Source: Limnomonas spitsbergensis
Lineage: Eukaryota > Chlorophyta > Chlorophyceae > Chlamydomonadales
Assembly (NCBI GenBank): GCA_037349105.1
Contig: JAYJMM010000004.1
Span: forward strand, 5,421,001 to 5,485,000
Direction: 5' to 3'
Length of the DNA: 64,000 bases
The position numbers were made by a program, and so were the translations under genes. Below are positions 29,301 through 40,800 of the stretch, one piece after another. Below the pieces are notes generated by a model. It was not told the origin of the DNA. It did no database searches and saw nothing but the letters and a program-made list of their open reading frames with translations. Within the stretch, counting starts at the first letter, position 1. Each line of letters begins with the position of its first letter.

Positions 29301-30601
29301 CAGGTAGCCCTTTGGCGGTACCATGCCTCCGCCCACCCTCAAGTCTGTGTAACGGACTCCACTGGGAAGCACTACCTCCACTTGCGCTCCGCTGACCACA
29401 TCTTGTGTATTCTGCATACGGACACAGTGAAGCGAGTAGCCTTTCATGCAGGGAGTCACTTTTCATGCATGGAGTCACTTTTCATGCATGGTGTCGGACC
29501 TCTTTGGCTACCTGTGTCTCCTCTGGTGTCTCCTTGTGACAGTTTTGATATCCTAAGACAGAAATTCACTAGTATTTAAAATGAGCTGGTTCAGGGAGAA
29601 GAGAGGCATGGAAAACAAACAACACAAAATCATATGTGCAGCAGTAGAGGAAGACACTCTACATGAAATTGCTGATGGAAACCAACAGGAAGAAATCACC
29701 TCCTCCAACGAAGCCGCCTCCATACGAGTCTTCACTTGTTCCCCGAGGCTCCCTACTGCCAAGAATCCCAGCCACGCCAAGCCTCCAGCCAGTCTGCAGT
29801 TTGTGGGTTGAAACACGAGTGAACCCCATTCATCACCTCAGCCTCCGGCAAGGCAGGTTCAACGTCCATGCCTGGGGGAGCATGGACAGCAAGCATGGGG
29901 ACGCATGGATGCTTGCATGGCATGCAATAATGCGAGAGCACAGGGTCCAGGATTAATGCATGCATGCATCTTGACATCTCCCCTCACCCAAACCGTTTGG
30001 TCAAGAACGTGGATATCGCGTCAGTGCTTTCTGCTTTGCGCTTGGGCTGCCTGCCACCAGCCCGCAGGGGATCTTCTGGGACTGGGGATGCCGGAATGGG
30101 AGGGGTAGAAGGAGCTGCAGCATCCAAATCGGAGCTACTGAGGCTATCAGATGGCTGTTTTTCTGATGCACGAGCCTTGACAGACGGGCGTCCCGTAGTG
30201 TGCTCTCCGCAGGCTGGCCCAATTGTTTTTTTGAGCGGCAGAGACATGATGGTGGCAGAGAGGAGCAGGGAGCGTGTCTCTTGGGCCCGCAGCAGGCAAC
30301 GGCAGCGGATGGAAGCTCCAGGCAATGATCCGCAAGTGGTGTGGGAGATTGACGCTCTCATGCTGTCTTTTCTTGGAAGGATTTTACTCTCAAGGAGAGC
30401 CTGTGCCGGTTGAGGCTGGTCTGTTCTCTGTTGAGGGGTGGAGGGACGGGGAGGGGGCGAGACAAAAGAGCTGAATTGGAGTTGAGGCTTTGAGGAGGGT
30501 TTAGGAGACGATAAAGAAGATCGAAGGTTTTGGACCACGAATTGAGGCCGAGCCGAGAGGCAGGCCCACGACAGGTCAGCTAATGAGTATGGAGCATTCA
30601 T
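23374..30601 (-). CDS. Chloroplast FKBP-type peptidyl-prolyl cis-trans isomerase (FKBP17-like), five exons
   Basis: Exons (minus strand): 30601-29988, 29793-29700, 29411-29301, 24654-24487, 23520-23374; 377 aa, phases consistent. Exon 1 encodes a long Ser/Pro/Ala-rich leader that fits a chloroplast transit peptide plus spacer, ending STFLTKRFG. Exon 2 gives a hydrophobic helix (GGLAWLGFLAVGSLGEQ). Exons 3-5 form the FKBP domain: SGVRYTDLRVGGG, VVIDYKGMANGQVFEDT, FYGSRPFTAGMCEG, MKAGGKRRVVVP, GVIPPDSDLEYDLELVRV. The helix-EQVKTR-FKBP order matches plant thylakoid-lumen FKBP17-type proteins as I remember them. Such proteins catalyse prolyl isomerisation and may help fold photosynthetic complexes; activity here is not certain. 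Intron 3 (24655-29300) is 4.6 kb and nearly all satellite made from the exon 3 end. The gene is divergent from the thioesterase gene. Confidence 0.9.
25311..29336 (-). repeat. 44-bp satellite, about 90 copies, derived from the FKBP exon 3 donor
   Basis: The unit is 44 bp. On the minus strand it is GGCGGAGGCATGGTACCGCC, then AAAGGGCTACCTG, then GTGAGGTGTGG. The first 33 bases equal the last codons of FKBP exon 3 (GGMVPPKGYL) and the rest is its donor and the intron start. The array begins inside the exon at about 29336 and continues for 4.0 kb. Point variants recur at multiples of 44: one block is found at 25817, 26741 and 27181 (924 and 440 bp apart), and another spaced by 176 bp near 28455 and 28631. 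These show higher-order amplification. Confidence 0.95.
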
Positions 30602-31306
30602 CCTTGGCCGTCACGTGTGAGCCCCCCGAAACGATACTAATAAGGTGGAACGTGATGTCTGCATAGTGCTACGCAGAGCTGCGAAGCTGTGTTAAATCCG
30701 AGGTTGCCATGACAGCTGTCCACAAAGGTGTGACCGTTTCAGACCCGACGACAACTGTGGTTGCAACCGCGACAGTGACAGGGATGGACGGCGCTCGAGG
30801 CAAGAAGATGCGCAGAAGATGCACACACGTACGTCAGAACGACTTGTTGAAAACCCATGGGGCCATAAATTCTACCCCCAGGTCTATACTGCACAATCAT
30901 TTGCTCACTGAATCCAGTCCTGTGATAATCTCAGCGCATAGACGAAGAGCTCGTGCTGGAATAGGCCAAACCAGAGAGGAGCAAAACTTCGAATTCCTTG
31001 GATTTCCCCCCTCTCTCAGTCTCCGCTTTCCGCCTTTTCTTTCAATAGCAAATTGGTAAGGGACGGCAACAGTAGCAGCAGAGGCAACAGCCCTGCCTAC
31101 CCCCACCGACTGCGAGCAACTCCCCTGGCCAGCTTTGAAGCATAACAATCTAGGTACCCCCGAACATACATTTCGTTTGAGACGTCAAGCTGTCCCTCAG
31201 CATCCGTCTCCGAGGAGCACCCCTAGTGGCTGGTTGTGGTGCAGGTCAGCAGGGTCGCCCCCCTCGCTTCAGCAAAAACGCACGACCCCAATAAAAACCA
31301 AAGACG
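30602..31306. promoter_or_regulatory. Divergent intergenic region between FKBP and thioesterase genes
   Basis: The start codons at 30601 (-) and 31307 (+) are 705 bp apart, so this stretch must hold both promoters and 5' UTRs. A pyrimidine-rich tract lies around 31000-31040. No specific element is assigned. Confidence 0.5.
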
Positions 31307-34300
31307 ATGTTCCCGCTCCGAGGCTTCAACCAGGCTCTGCGCGGTGCCTTCCAATGTCCCTCGGCCTCCACCCCAGCCTCGCGACGGATGTGCACAACGG
31401 CAGCGGCTGCAGGCGCAGCAGCTGCAGGCGCTGGCGGCAACGCGTTTCTGGGCGGCCTGACGAAAACCATCGCGCTGCGAGTAGGCTCGGCGATGCTCGT
31501 GGGCGGTGGCGCATGCGTAGCCTGGTCACAACAGTCCCAGCCAGACGATGACGGCAGCATGCAGCCGCACACATCAGCGCTGCCTTGGGTGCAGGAGCTG
31601 GCTGAGAGGGACTCCATGCAAGAAGTGCTGAGCCCCGGGCAGATGCTGCGGCAGAACCCTGTGGGCAAGCTGCTGACAGACCCGGACCATCTGGTGGGTG
31701 ACATGCCGACCTGAGGTGGTCCTCTTGTCCGATGCCAGTGTTTGATTGGGTGCCAATCTCGTGTGGCAGGGTACTGCCGGTCCAACACTGGTCGAACGGG
31801 GCCTACATGTTCACAGGCCCAAGGCTAGTGGCCAAGCAACGAGGCATGCTGCAGTAGTCGCCCCTCCTGGGGCCTCCAGTGCAGCATGCACACGGCTGTG
31901 GGCCAAGTGCAGCTGTATTGAAGATTATGCACTGTACAGCTGTACAGCTAAACAATGACCAGTGCATATCAGCTCATCACTTTGCAGTGTTCCTGTCGTG
32001 ACGGTTGGCTCGACCTTCTCGTGAGGGTTGGGAGTTTTAAAATTCAGGGGTGAGAGTTTAGGGGGCAGGTATGGTGAACCTGACCCGTTTGGGACACTTT
32101 GAAATTATAATTCAAACAGCCTTTCTTGCTTGCTTGCAGTTTGAAACTATGATTCAAAGCGGACAGATTGTGGAGCTGCGCTGTTTCTACGACAAGGAGT
32201 CAAAACAGTTCCATTCTGTCGTGCAGCTGGGCAGGTGGGGCCAGGGGGCTGGACATGTGGACAGACACTGCACCACGAACCCTGGACCTAAAACCTGAAC
32301 CTTGCAAACCCTAAGCTCTTGAACCCTCGGGGCAAGAATGGGCTGGGTTGAGAAGCTGGTTTGGAAGACTGCAGGGTCGCGTTGAAGGCCCTGGGAAGGG
32401 CTGGAATCCTTTGTATGAATGGGATGTTCCGCACTGTTGAGGACACTGCTCATCAGTGTTTTGTTTTAGTGAGTGGTATAACCACTATCAGCTACAGCTC
32501 AGCTACACTGTGCCCCCCGACCACAAGTCCCTAGTTCGGCCAGCTCTGCTGCTTGGACCACCGGCCGGAGGCAGGTCCAGGTTCGGTTGAAATCGGCCCA
32601 GGGCTGGCCGCGGGGCGGCCCAGCAAAGGTGATCTGGTACCCCCGAAAATAAACTCTGCAGGCGCTCATCAGGCAGGCAGCAGGTGGTCTGCAAGCCATG
32701 GCCCTGAACCCTGGATCCAAAACCAGGGGCCATCTTATAAATAAATAAATACCGGGATTACCGGTACACCCTGGGGCGGGGATTAAGGAAGCCTCCCTAA
32801 GTTATAAACAACAGTCATCTCTACTGCTTAATAGCTTTTGGGCTTCCGCCTCAAGAGATGCTGAAGGGTAATTCAAATATAATTATAGGTTATCCCCCCT
32901 TCGGCATGGAGGCATCCCAACCGATCGCCATGACACAATTTGGGAGTGGACGGGCAGGTGTCATGCGCCCCAGCTTGACCCCCTTCCCCCGCCCCCCCTC
33001 TCATGCACGTGTAGAGATGTGTGTGGCTTCCCTCAGACGGTGCATGGTGGCCTCACTGCCGCCATCATGGACGAGACCTTTGGCGGCCTTGGGGTGTGTT
33101 TATGGAGGAGCGGGGCGCTCGGTTTCCGCCCGCCCGCATACACAGCGCGCCTGGAAGTGGACTACAAGAGAAAGATCCCGGCCGGGTCGGTTGTCATGTG
33201 CAGTACAGAGCTGGAGAAGATAGACGATCGGAAGGTGCGGAGCTGGGGGAGGAAGGGATTGTGAAGCTGGATGATATTTAGGGATGCGATGCGGGGAGAA
33301 GGTGTAGGCAAGACAGGCAATCGAAGGGTTCAGTCGGGTTCAGTGTGTTGGGAACAAGTATTGAGAATGGACCGTAGGTGTCCTCCTCCTTCGCACCGTC
33401 TAATGTGAATTGGCTTGCATGGCATAACATGCGGTTCATAAATTAATAATTTCAGGGTCGCCTGGCTTAACCTCATTACCAGTACTATCATCTAGATTTT
33501 TTGTCTTTGAGTACCAATACCGTTCGAATTCTCAACACTGTCCCACAACAGTGGCGGTGGTATTATTGTGATGCTCTGTGCGTTCCCCTGCAGCTACAAC
33601 GCCTACAATTGCTAGCGAAGTGCCAGTTTCCATTTTAGATGCTGCGCGGATTCACATTTAACTATTCATGGAATCATGGCCCATGCGGCTTAATATAAAC
33701 TACTTTTGGGCCCTGCATTTAAAAAAAACTTGAATTAATTGCCTCACGCAAAGGCAGAGAATGTCTACGGCATTTGATGTATTGATATGCAACTGAAGGA
33801 ACAAGGGGACGTGTGTGGGATCGGTGGGCAGTGGATAAGCCCCTGACTCGAGTGACGTCAAGATGGTCAGGTCAGAAAAGGAAGTCTGTGCCATATGTCC
33901 GCCTGGGTTTGTGGGGATAAGGAAAGAATATTCAAATTCTGAATCTGAAGATCAGACAAGATATCTTAACAAGGGAAAAGGTGTTGCTGCAAGAAGTTGT
34001 GTTGATTCAGGAGCAGAGTTACGATCAGGCAATGATCTGGTGTGGAGTGATTATTTGTGTCGTGGAGTGGTGGTCCGTAGATAGGGGTCTCGGTCCTGAA
34101 GACCTTGAAAGTATTGCTAGTGCTGCCTTGCAAATTGGGAATCGACCTCCTGCGCAGTGATTGAGCACCTGACTGTCTTAGAAATCAAATGGTCAGATGG
34201 TCAAATGGCCACGCTCCAAGAAACATGCGGATCCCAGGGCTATGGTATTGATTTTTTGAATCTCATTCACTGCTTTCCCCTTATACATGTTTTGTAGATC

Positions 34301-34423
34301 TGGATGACATCTACGGTAACCAATGGAACCGGGGTGGTGTACGCATCGGCGCGGGCGCTCTTTGTGGCCCCTCGTCTTCACAAGGTGCTCTTGGGATGGA
34401 TTCCAGGCTACGACCGGTCATAG
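31307..34423 (+). CDS. Hotdog-fold acyl-CoA thioesterase, probably mitochondrial, four exons
   Basis: Exons: 31307-31693, 32140-32234, 33015-33234, 34298-34423; 275 aa with consistent phases and GT-AG introns. The N terminus is rich in Arg, Ala and Ser without acidic residues (MFPLRGFNQALRGAF), which suggests a mitochondrial presequence. It is followed by a short hydrophobic Ala/Gly stretch that may span a membrane. The C-terminal half is a 4HBT/PaaI-like hotdog domain: TVHGGLTAAIMDETFGG (His171 to Glu181, active-site helix), TARLEVDYKRKIPAGS, and the last strand GTGVVYASARALFVAP. Such enzymes hydrolyse acyl-CoA thioesters, and the THEM4/THEM5-like arrangement is similar. Substrate length cannot be inferred. 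TGTAA motifs occur at about 34942 and 34956. Confidence 0.85.
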
Positions 34424-36017
34424 CCTATTGCCTTTTAGATCCGTGACAGATCAGAAGTAAAACCTTGGTGGGCTTTCGCGAAGGATCAGCCTGGTCAACC
34501 TTTGAGAAACAAGATGGCTGACATGATACTGCAGCTGTGAGCCTTCCCCTTCCGTATGAAGCTTGACCCCTCCATGGGGTCTTGAAATCTTGAGGCCAGA
34601 CATTCAGAGTATCATCCAGACAAATCTTGGGATGATCCAAATCAGGTATCCAGAATTAAATCTGGCATTCAAATATTCGATTTAGAGGCTTGGGGTTCGG
34701 ACATGCCACTAGGGTGCCACTCCCTAAAGTAAGATTCCTTGGCAAGTCTCCCTGTCTAGGGACTGGTTAGCTCGTTCTGACTCCTTTCGTCAAGCATCTC
34801 AAGCTCATTGGGTGCCTGGCAGAACGGATTTAGTTCTCATTCAGTATTTATGACGAGCTCAGGATGTGCCCTGGTAACCTGGGTGTCATGGATCTTGAAT
34901 CTGTGTGCCAGACATGGAGACGGCGCATCGGATGATTCGCATGTAATTAACTTTCTGTAAGGTACATGAGCAGAGCAAGTTGAACCTGCAGGAATGTGAT
35001 CCAAACTGTCGCTCTGTCTCTTGTTACTCTCACTGTCCCTGCGTGTCTGATGTGTTGCGTCTGGGTGAGGTTGAGTATGGCACGGGCATTTATCTACTGT
35101 TTGGATTTATGAGCCCGGTGTCTCCAGGTGCCGCCAATTCGGCTAGGTGCTGTAGGGATCTGTGAGGAATGGTATGGTGACAAGTGCCCCTGCCGTTTCC
35201 ACCCTGGTGTCCACCTACCTAATGAGGTCAACAGCACCAGCCCGATGCGCCTCTCACCTTGATCAGTGCACTTGAGCAATCATTCATTCTATCCCAGCCT
35301 CTAGGTAGACGCCCTGCTTGGATGCTTTGTTACTCAAGCCAACCATCAGTATTGTATGATTGTGTCCTGGTGGGCTCAGTACTGGGCACCTGGCAGACCT
35401 TTCAGGTCGAAAGATAATGTTTGAATATCACGTGTCCGAAGATGTCTAGTGTGGTGTGCTTGAAGGAATTACCAGATGCTGCCAAAGGAGGGATTTCATT
35501 TCATTCCAAATGTTTGCTTCTCTGGGTATTCATCAGCTTGTGAGTGGTTGTGGGCTGTGGGCCTATGCAGACAATGTATCTTGACAGGTCCCGGAGGTAT
35601 CATAATGTGGCTTGACATGTTTGGGAGCTTCATATACGATTTGCACAACTTCTTTGAAACAGCTGGTCGGTGATAGATCGTTCATGCCTGAAGAATGTCA
35701 AAGTCTTCAAGGGGCAGGTGCTGGCAGATCCCAGACAAACATCCTGTTCATACAAGTTCATGTGCCTTTTACAAAGTGGCTAGCAACCTAATACTATGGC
35801 GGTGGGCATAAATTGAAATAATATGTAGGTGTTCAGCTTATGAAATGTCCCGCCATGAAATAAATGTAGATAGTCTTTTCTTGATAGGTTCTGGGAAGAG
35901 AGCAAGTAAATATGTTCCGTGTAAGATTAATTGTGATTTTCCAGTCTAGCGGCCAATTTATGACACCTGTGCGCTTGTCAGCGCAACAGGGTGTGGACAA
36001 CCCTGCATGCCAGCTCC
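34424..36017. other. Convergent intergenic region, nothing recognised
   Basis: This separates the thioesterase gene (+) from the small plastid protein gene (-). No long ORF, repeat or splice-flanked exon is evident. TTACA at 35769 (TGTAA on the minus strand) may serve the minus-strand gene. Confidence 0.4.
35769..35773 (-). terminator. Possible TGTAA polyadenylation signal
   Basis: TTACA on the plus strand, 245 bp past the stop of the small plastid protein gene. TGTAA is the usual green-algal signal, but a pentamer is common by chance. Confidence 0.3.
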
Positions 36018-37978
36018 CTAGTTCCAAAAGCTACGGGGCTTCTCCAGGTCGATGTTGTCAGGGCGCATCTTTCCAGTGCGGTCCATCTCAACCCTGTTAC
36101 AGGCAGACGGACATAATTGAAGTGATATTATGCATTAAAAAATAAATCATGGTTTCTTTTGGCAGCAATGTCAAAGACAGGATGTCCCATGAGGATGGGA
36201 GCAGGTAGTTCGTCACACCCCTTCGCCTTGCTTGAATGTTCAGAGTGGGCGCAAGAACTCACGTTGAGAAGTCCTTGTCTTGGCCAATGCCGTTTCCAAT
36301 GTATGAGTAGGGCTTGACCTTCCTGGAGTACTTTGAGACTGTCTTGGAAGCAGCCTTCTTCACAGTCTTCCTACAAGCATGCAGCGTGTTTATTTAGCAA
36401 AATGTAGACATTTTCCATGAAATACTGGCAATTTAGGCATAGTGGAGCTGGTGATGAAATAAACTACCTTAATTTTTGCTTCAACGCAGGGTTTAGTCCA
36501 GACATCCCCCACTCCAATGTCAATTGTCAAAAATTCCCAAATATGTTGGGTACTTATCCCGCGTGCTGCCTCCCTTCACTCCACAGGTGTGACCTACTTG
36601 GCAGGCCTAGCCTCCTCCTCGTCATCATCAGACTTTCCGAAGAAGGGAAAAGAGAACCCGTTGGCCTTGGCAGGGGCAACCTCCTCCTCTTCCTCCTCGG
36701 ACTTGCCAAAGAAGGGCAGGGAGAACTTGGCCTTGACAGGCGCAGCCTTCTTCTTCTCCACAACCTCAGCCTTTCCGAAGGAAGGCAGGGCGAACTTGGC
36801 CTTTGCTGGTGCAGCCTTCTTCAGCTCAACCCTGTGACCAAGGCAGGCCAGCAGGTCAGATTGTGGATGGTACCTGAACTGTTTGGTAGATGATACCTAC
36901 TAAACAGCTTAACACAGTAACAAGGGGATTTTGGCAGGCAGATCTGTCCAATGGATCGGACGGGAATGATGCCAGTACCAGTCATCTGTGGCAAATGGCC
37001 CTGGGGCCAACTTCCTAGTATGGTACAGGCATTGCCTCTGAGTAATCTAGACTCCCAGCCCTTCAATTGCTTGAAGAAAAACGGGCCATGCAGCCAACAC
37101 AGTTTCTGCAGGAGTCAAACAGTCAAGGGCGGGTGAGACGACTTTGCTACTATTCAGGCAGCAAAAAGGGAGTACGAATGCGCAAGCACAATCCAGCTTG
37201 ACTGCTCGAAGCACCACAAATGCACACATCAACAAACACAATGACGTGGAGTGTTCGATGCGGCAAAGGTTACGTAGGGTGGGGACAACATATAACATTA
37301 TGGAGATAACGAGATTATCCCGGCTCGTCTGTGCACTTGCACGTGAATGGTGTGACATGTTCTTGGATTCGTACCGGGATGCCTAGGCGTCAGCACTCAC
37401 TGGGGTTCCTTCTTGTCAAGGAAGTCGAGGAAGCCAGCCTTCACGCTCACGACGCGTTGCCTGCTTCCGGCGGCAGACCTGTGAATGTGGTAGGATGGTT
37501 TGTTGAGCACCTCTCGAGTTAGACAAAGGCTGGGAAAGGGGATGGTCGAGCGTTATCACTGCAAAGTATGAGATAGGAGTAACATCTGAGCTTGCGGGCG
37601 TCGTAATGGGATCACGTGGTAGGCACGCTGGATAGGATAGGATGTACGTCGCAGACACAAATGTGAGGGATGCAGCAGCCTAGGGATGGGAATCGTGGGG
37701 TGCGATTTGATAGAATATTCTGATCGGCTTGACGTTGCGGCACAAGCAAACCAAGTTGCCATCAAGCATCAAAGTTCGTAGACATACAGATAGAATCCCG
37801 TCCCGAGATCGTCCTCAACAGCGTATGTGTGCTGGATATAAAACATATCACAGCCTTACACCTCTCATCAGTGTGTTGTCCATTTACTCATCGTTTCAAC
37901 TAACTGGTGCGATGACTGTGCGCCGACTGGGACTTACCGAGTGGCAAAAGAGCTACGGGAAGAAGCTGCGAAGTTCAT
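36018..37978 (-). CDS. Small putative plastid protein with three APAKAKF-LP-FGK repeats; function unknown
   Basis: Exons (minus strand): 37978-37938, 37478-37401, 36831-36598, 36370-36263, 36093-36018; 178 aa. Every junction is GT-AG, and four successive split codons join correctly, which is strong support for a real gene. The N terminus MNFAASSRSSFATRSAAG, followed by RQRVVSVKAG, looks like a chloroplast transit peptide and cleavage region. Exon 3 encodes three imperfect repeats: KAAPAKAKFALPSFGKAE, KAAPVKAKFSLPFFGKSE and APAKANGFSFPFFGKSDD, each trailed by acidic residues. The C-terminal part is basic (KKAASKTVSKYSRKVK) and ends DLEKPRSFWN. I do not recognise the family. The short size, leader and repeated basic/aromatic motifs suggest an abundant thylakoid or nucleoid-associated protein, but this is inference. 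Confidence 0.75.
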
Positions 37979-38143
37979 GATGTCGGAATGGGTATGTGAT
38001 GAGGGACTGAAGATGGTGTATGAGGACTTCGGCTGCGGGCGTGCTGTAGTTCTGCAGCTGCTAACCTAGGTATGGATACAAATAGGATAGCCCAGGACAG
38101 GCCCATCCAAACGCGTGGTCGTAACAGCTGCCGTCGCTGGGTG

Positions 38144-38168
38144 CGTTACTGACCACAGGTCAGTAACG
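38144..38168. repeat. Perfect 11-bp-arm palindrome
   Basis: CGTTACTGACC, ACA, GGTCAGTAACG: two perfect complementary 11-bp arms around a 3-bp loop, 5' of the small plastid protein gene (its start is 37978). It could be a hairpin or a protein-binding site. Confidence 0.6.
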
Positions 38169-38660
38169 AGCAGCCGAACCCGAGGTAAACCGCACTTGAC
38201 CTGTGGTGGCGGACAATCACCATTTGGACGGTGGGTGATATGTTTGACTTCACTGATCGAAAGCGACTGTGTCAGCACAGCCTGGATCCTTAGAAAATTG
38301 CAGCAGGGTAGATGTGCCGACGTTGTTACAATCGACTGATTACGCCACCGGGCCTGCTGGGGGTTGAGTCACGCACGTCGCACGGGGGGCACGAGAGGTC
38401 TACCAACTGGACAGCACCGTCCCACCGAGGGTCAACTGCTGCTCACCTTATCATTCGGAGGCTCTCTGATGACGCACACAGTCTGTGAACTGACTCCAGA
38501 ATGCCACACTCACCCGCTCACGACTGCATGAACGGCTTGCCCTGCTGAATGACCCACAATTCTAGACAACAGGTAGTATGGGATGTCCCTTTCACCCAAC
38601 TCTGGGATGTCCCATTTGCCCCAGTGTGCTTGTCCTGCTACCCACTGCCCTGCTGCACAA

Positions 38661-39963
38661 GTCAATAACGTTACACCTCTGGGCCCGCTCAAAGCTCGGC
38701 CGCGTGGGCGCCCAACTGTTCAGAAGGGAGTAAAGAAGGAACTAAAAGGAAGATAGGGGGAAAGGAACAAAAGGAGAGGCCGGGTGCTGCACAAGTGCAG
38801 TGTTCTCTGTAGGTCAACACGTGCTGCAGATGTACCGCGGGTGGGTCAAACAGTACCAGAAACTAAGAGCGGCTACAGGACAAGCACAGGGGACACCACA
38901 ATGCTGAGACAAATCTGACATGTGGCTGCCACGGAATTCCTGATTGCTGGACATTTTCCAACAATCAGGAAGCATCGGCGCCTCTACATTGTCGCCGGTG
39001 ATTTTATGATTTAGCTTTGACTCACTGTCCGACCCCAGGCATCGCATTGTTGGGGCATCCTGTGCCTTAAACCCCGAGCCCCCTGCCTAGACCTTCGATG
39101 TGAACCATCATTGCCCACTATCCCATAGTACATTTTCTTAACGGCCTTTCCCTTTTATCCCTCTTTTTTCATTCCCTCTTCCGTGTCTGTCCTGCCCAGA
39201 CAGTAGGAAGACGGCCAAGCACAAAGCCCACGAGAGGTTTCATTCAATACCCCACACCGAGCTAGGTACCGGTAGACATGCAGTGGATTAGGGTTGGTGC
39301 TCACAGATTTGTATTGAGGACTTTCACCCTGATGATTTCAATTACAAGAGATCTTGTCGCCCCTTTTCTCGAAAAGGCCCGGCACTAGAAGGAATGGCAA
39401 GACCCCTTGTCTAGCCACTGCTCGACATGCCTGGCCCTTTGCACAAGGCATGCATTGTGCTGGTCCACTCGAGGAGCTGCACCAGCAAGATGGTGCGTGT
39501 CCGCGTGTGCACGAACTAGCTAGAGGCTGTGACTTGGCTCGGTCAGCACAGCCGACACGAGAGGACAGGGGAGTGGGCAACAGCACGAGACATGCCGCAG
39601 CCAGCGGTATTGCACAAGTGGAGACGGCGAGCGATATGCTTGCTTCCAATGGCCCATCGCCAAGGAGAAGCAAACAGACAGAGCGGAGGTGGGCTGGCCC
39701 ACAGGACGACGCCATAGACTTTTGCCGGTTGTACCGGGGCAGGCATTGGAGAGATGCCCTGGCTTTTGTGGAAGACATGGTAGATATCGTTGAGGCGTAG
39801 ACGTTCTCAGAGGCCGGAACTTCCTTTGCCTTTCCTTTCCAGCCTTTTGTCTGTCCCTTCACTTTATTTACCCCTGTTCCTCTTTTTTTCCTGCCCCTAC
39901 TAGAAAGGCGCCCACGCGGCCGAGCCTTTTTTGAGCAGGGCCCAGAGGTGTAACGTCATTGAC
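38661..39963. mobile_element. 1.3-kb element with ~50-bp terminal inverted repeats
   Basis: The left end (38661-38712) reads GTCAATAACGTTACACCTCT, then GGGCCCGCTCAAAGCTCGG and CCGCGTGGGCGCC. The right end (39907-39963), complemented, reads GTCAATGACGTTACACCTCT, then GGGCCCTGCTCAAAAAAGG and CTCGGCCGCGTGGGCGCC. The ends are therefore inverted copies differing by a few bases and indels. The interior has no recognisable transposase; two overlapping ORFs near 39338-39862 look like composition artefacts. It fits a non-autonomous DNA transposon. Confidence 0.65.
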
Positions 39964-40359
39964 TTGTTCTGGGCTAGAGTTATGCAGGGTGAGGAACAAG
40001 ATTTTCTGTCCTTTTTCCGGGGTATGTCCTTTCTTTCGGGCCTCTATTCTTCGCTACGTTTTCCACATGGACAGTTGTTTCCCCTTCTCCTGACCCACTG
40101 TCTGGTATGTTTGCTTCTTTCCTTGTTGTTGAGGGCTAGGATCTGGACGGGCTGGGGATTCTTCAGACTTCCTCCACTTTGGGGAATTGTCCTTACCTTC
40201 TCCCTTTCTTTGCCTGTTCCTTTTCATTCTCCCAGCCTTTGGTTTATTTTGCTCCCGGCCAGACAGTCAGGCGCCCGCGCGGCCGAGCCTTTTCAGCATG
40301 GCCCAGAGGTGTGATGTGATGGACCTGAACAGTCGTGTACAGGGTAACCCGGTGCGGAA

Positions 40360-40505
40360 TACGGTACGGTCAAACGGTACGGTATGGATATGGTATGGTA
40401 CGGACATAATGGGATGGGCTAATAAGAAAATGGACAATACAATAGTTCCCAACGGTACGGTACGGTCAAACGGTACGGGATACGGTACGGGAGTTCCAAT
40501 ACGGC
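40360..40505. repeat. GGTACGGTA short tandem repeat
   Basis: Repeated GGTACGGTA, GGTATGGTA and AACGGTACGG words, interrupted by about 55 bp of unique sequence. Non-coding. Confidence 0.7.
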
Positions 40506-40614
40506 CGTAACCCTGGTCGTGTAATGACTAGGCTGGGCCTTTTTCGAGCAAAGCCAAGATGTGTGACGTCATTCACTTGCACCCAAAGGTTGAGAGATGG
40601 AACCTGCCACACGA

Positions 40615-40800
40615 TCCTCCCTCTCCCCCTGTTTAGGTCGCCGGGCTCCATGTTCCTGCCTGCCCCCACCGAATAGGGCGTGTGGCATGCCTGCACCGTG
40701 GTCCTGGCTGTGCATGGTAGCTGGAACTGAGCTTGCTCCCCCCCTACCGGCCTTACGTGCCTCAGTATTCAGCAGGGCCCAGCTGGTGGGCACTGTCCTA
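40615..40800. repeat. Dispersed repeat, second copy at 22785-22940
   Basis: The two loci share CTCCCTCTCCCC-TGT-TAG, CCGGG-TCCATG, GGCATG, TGGCTGTGCATGGTAGCTGG and AA-TGAGC in the same order over about 150 bp. Non-coding. Confidence 0.6.

Noticed and set aside
25311..29336. CRISPR-like array
   Set aside because: The units are contiguous with no spacers, the DNA is eukaryotic, and the unit equals an exon-intron junction.
39338..39862. Overlapping ORFs of 174 (-) and 148 (+) codons in the 1.3-kb element
   Set aside because: Both strands are open over the same bases, there is no recognisable motif, and the composition is even. Not supported as genes.
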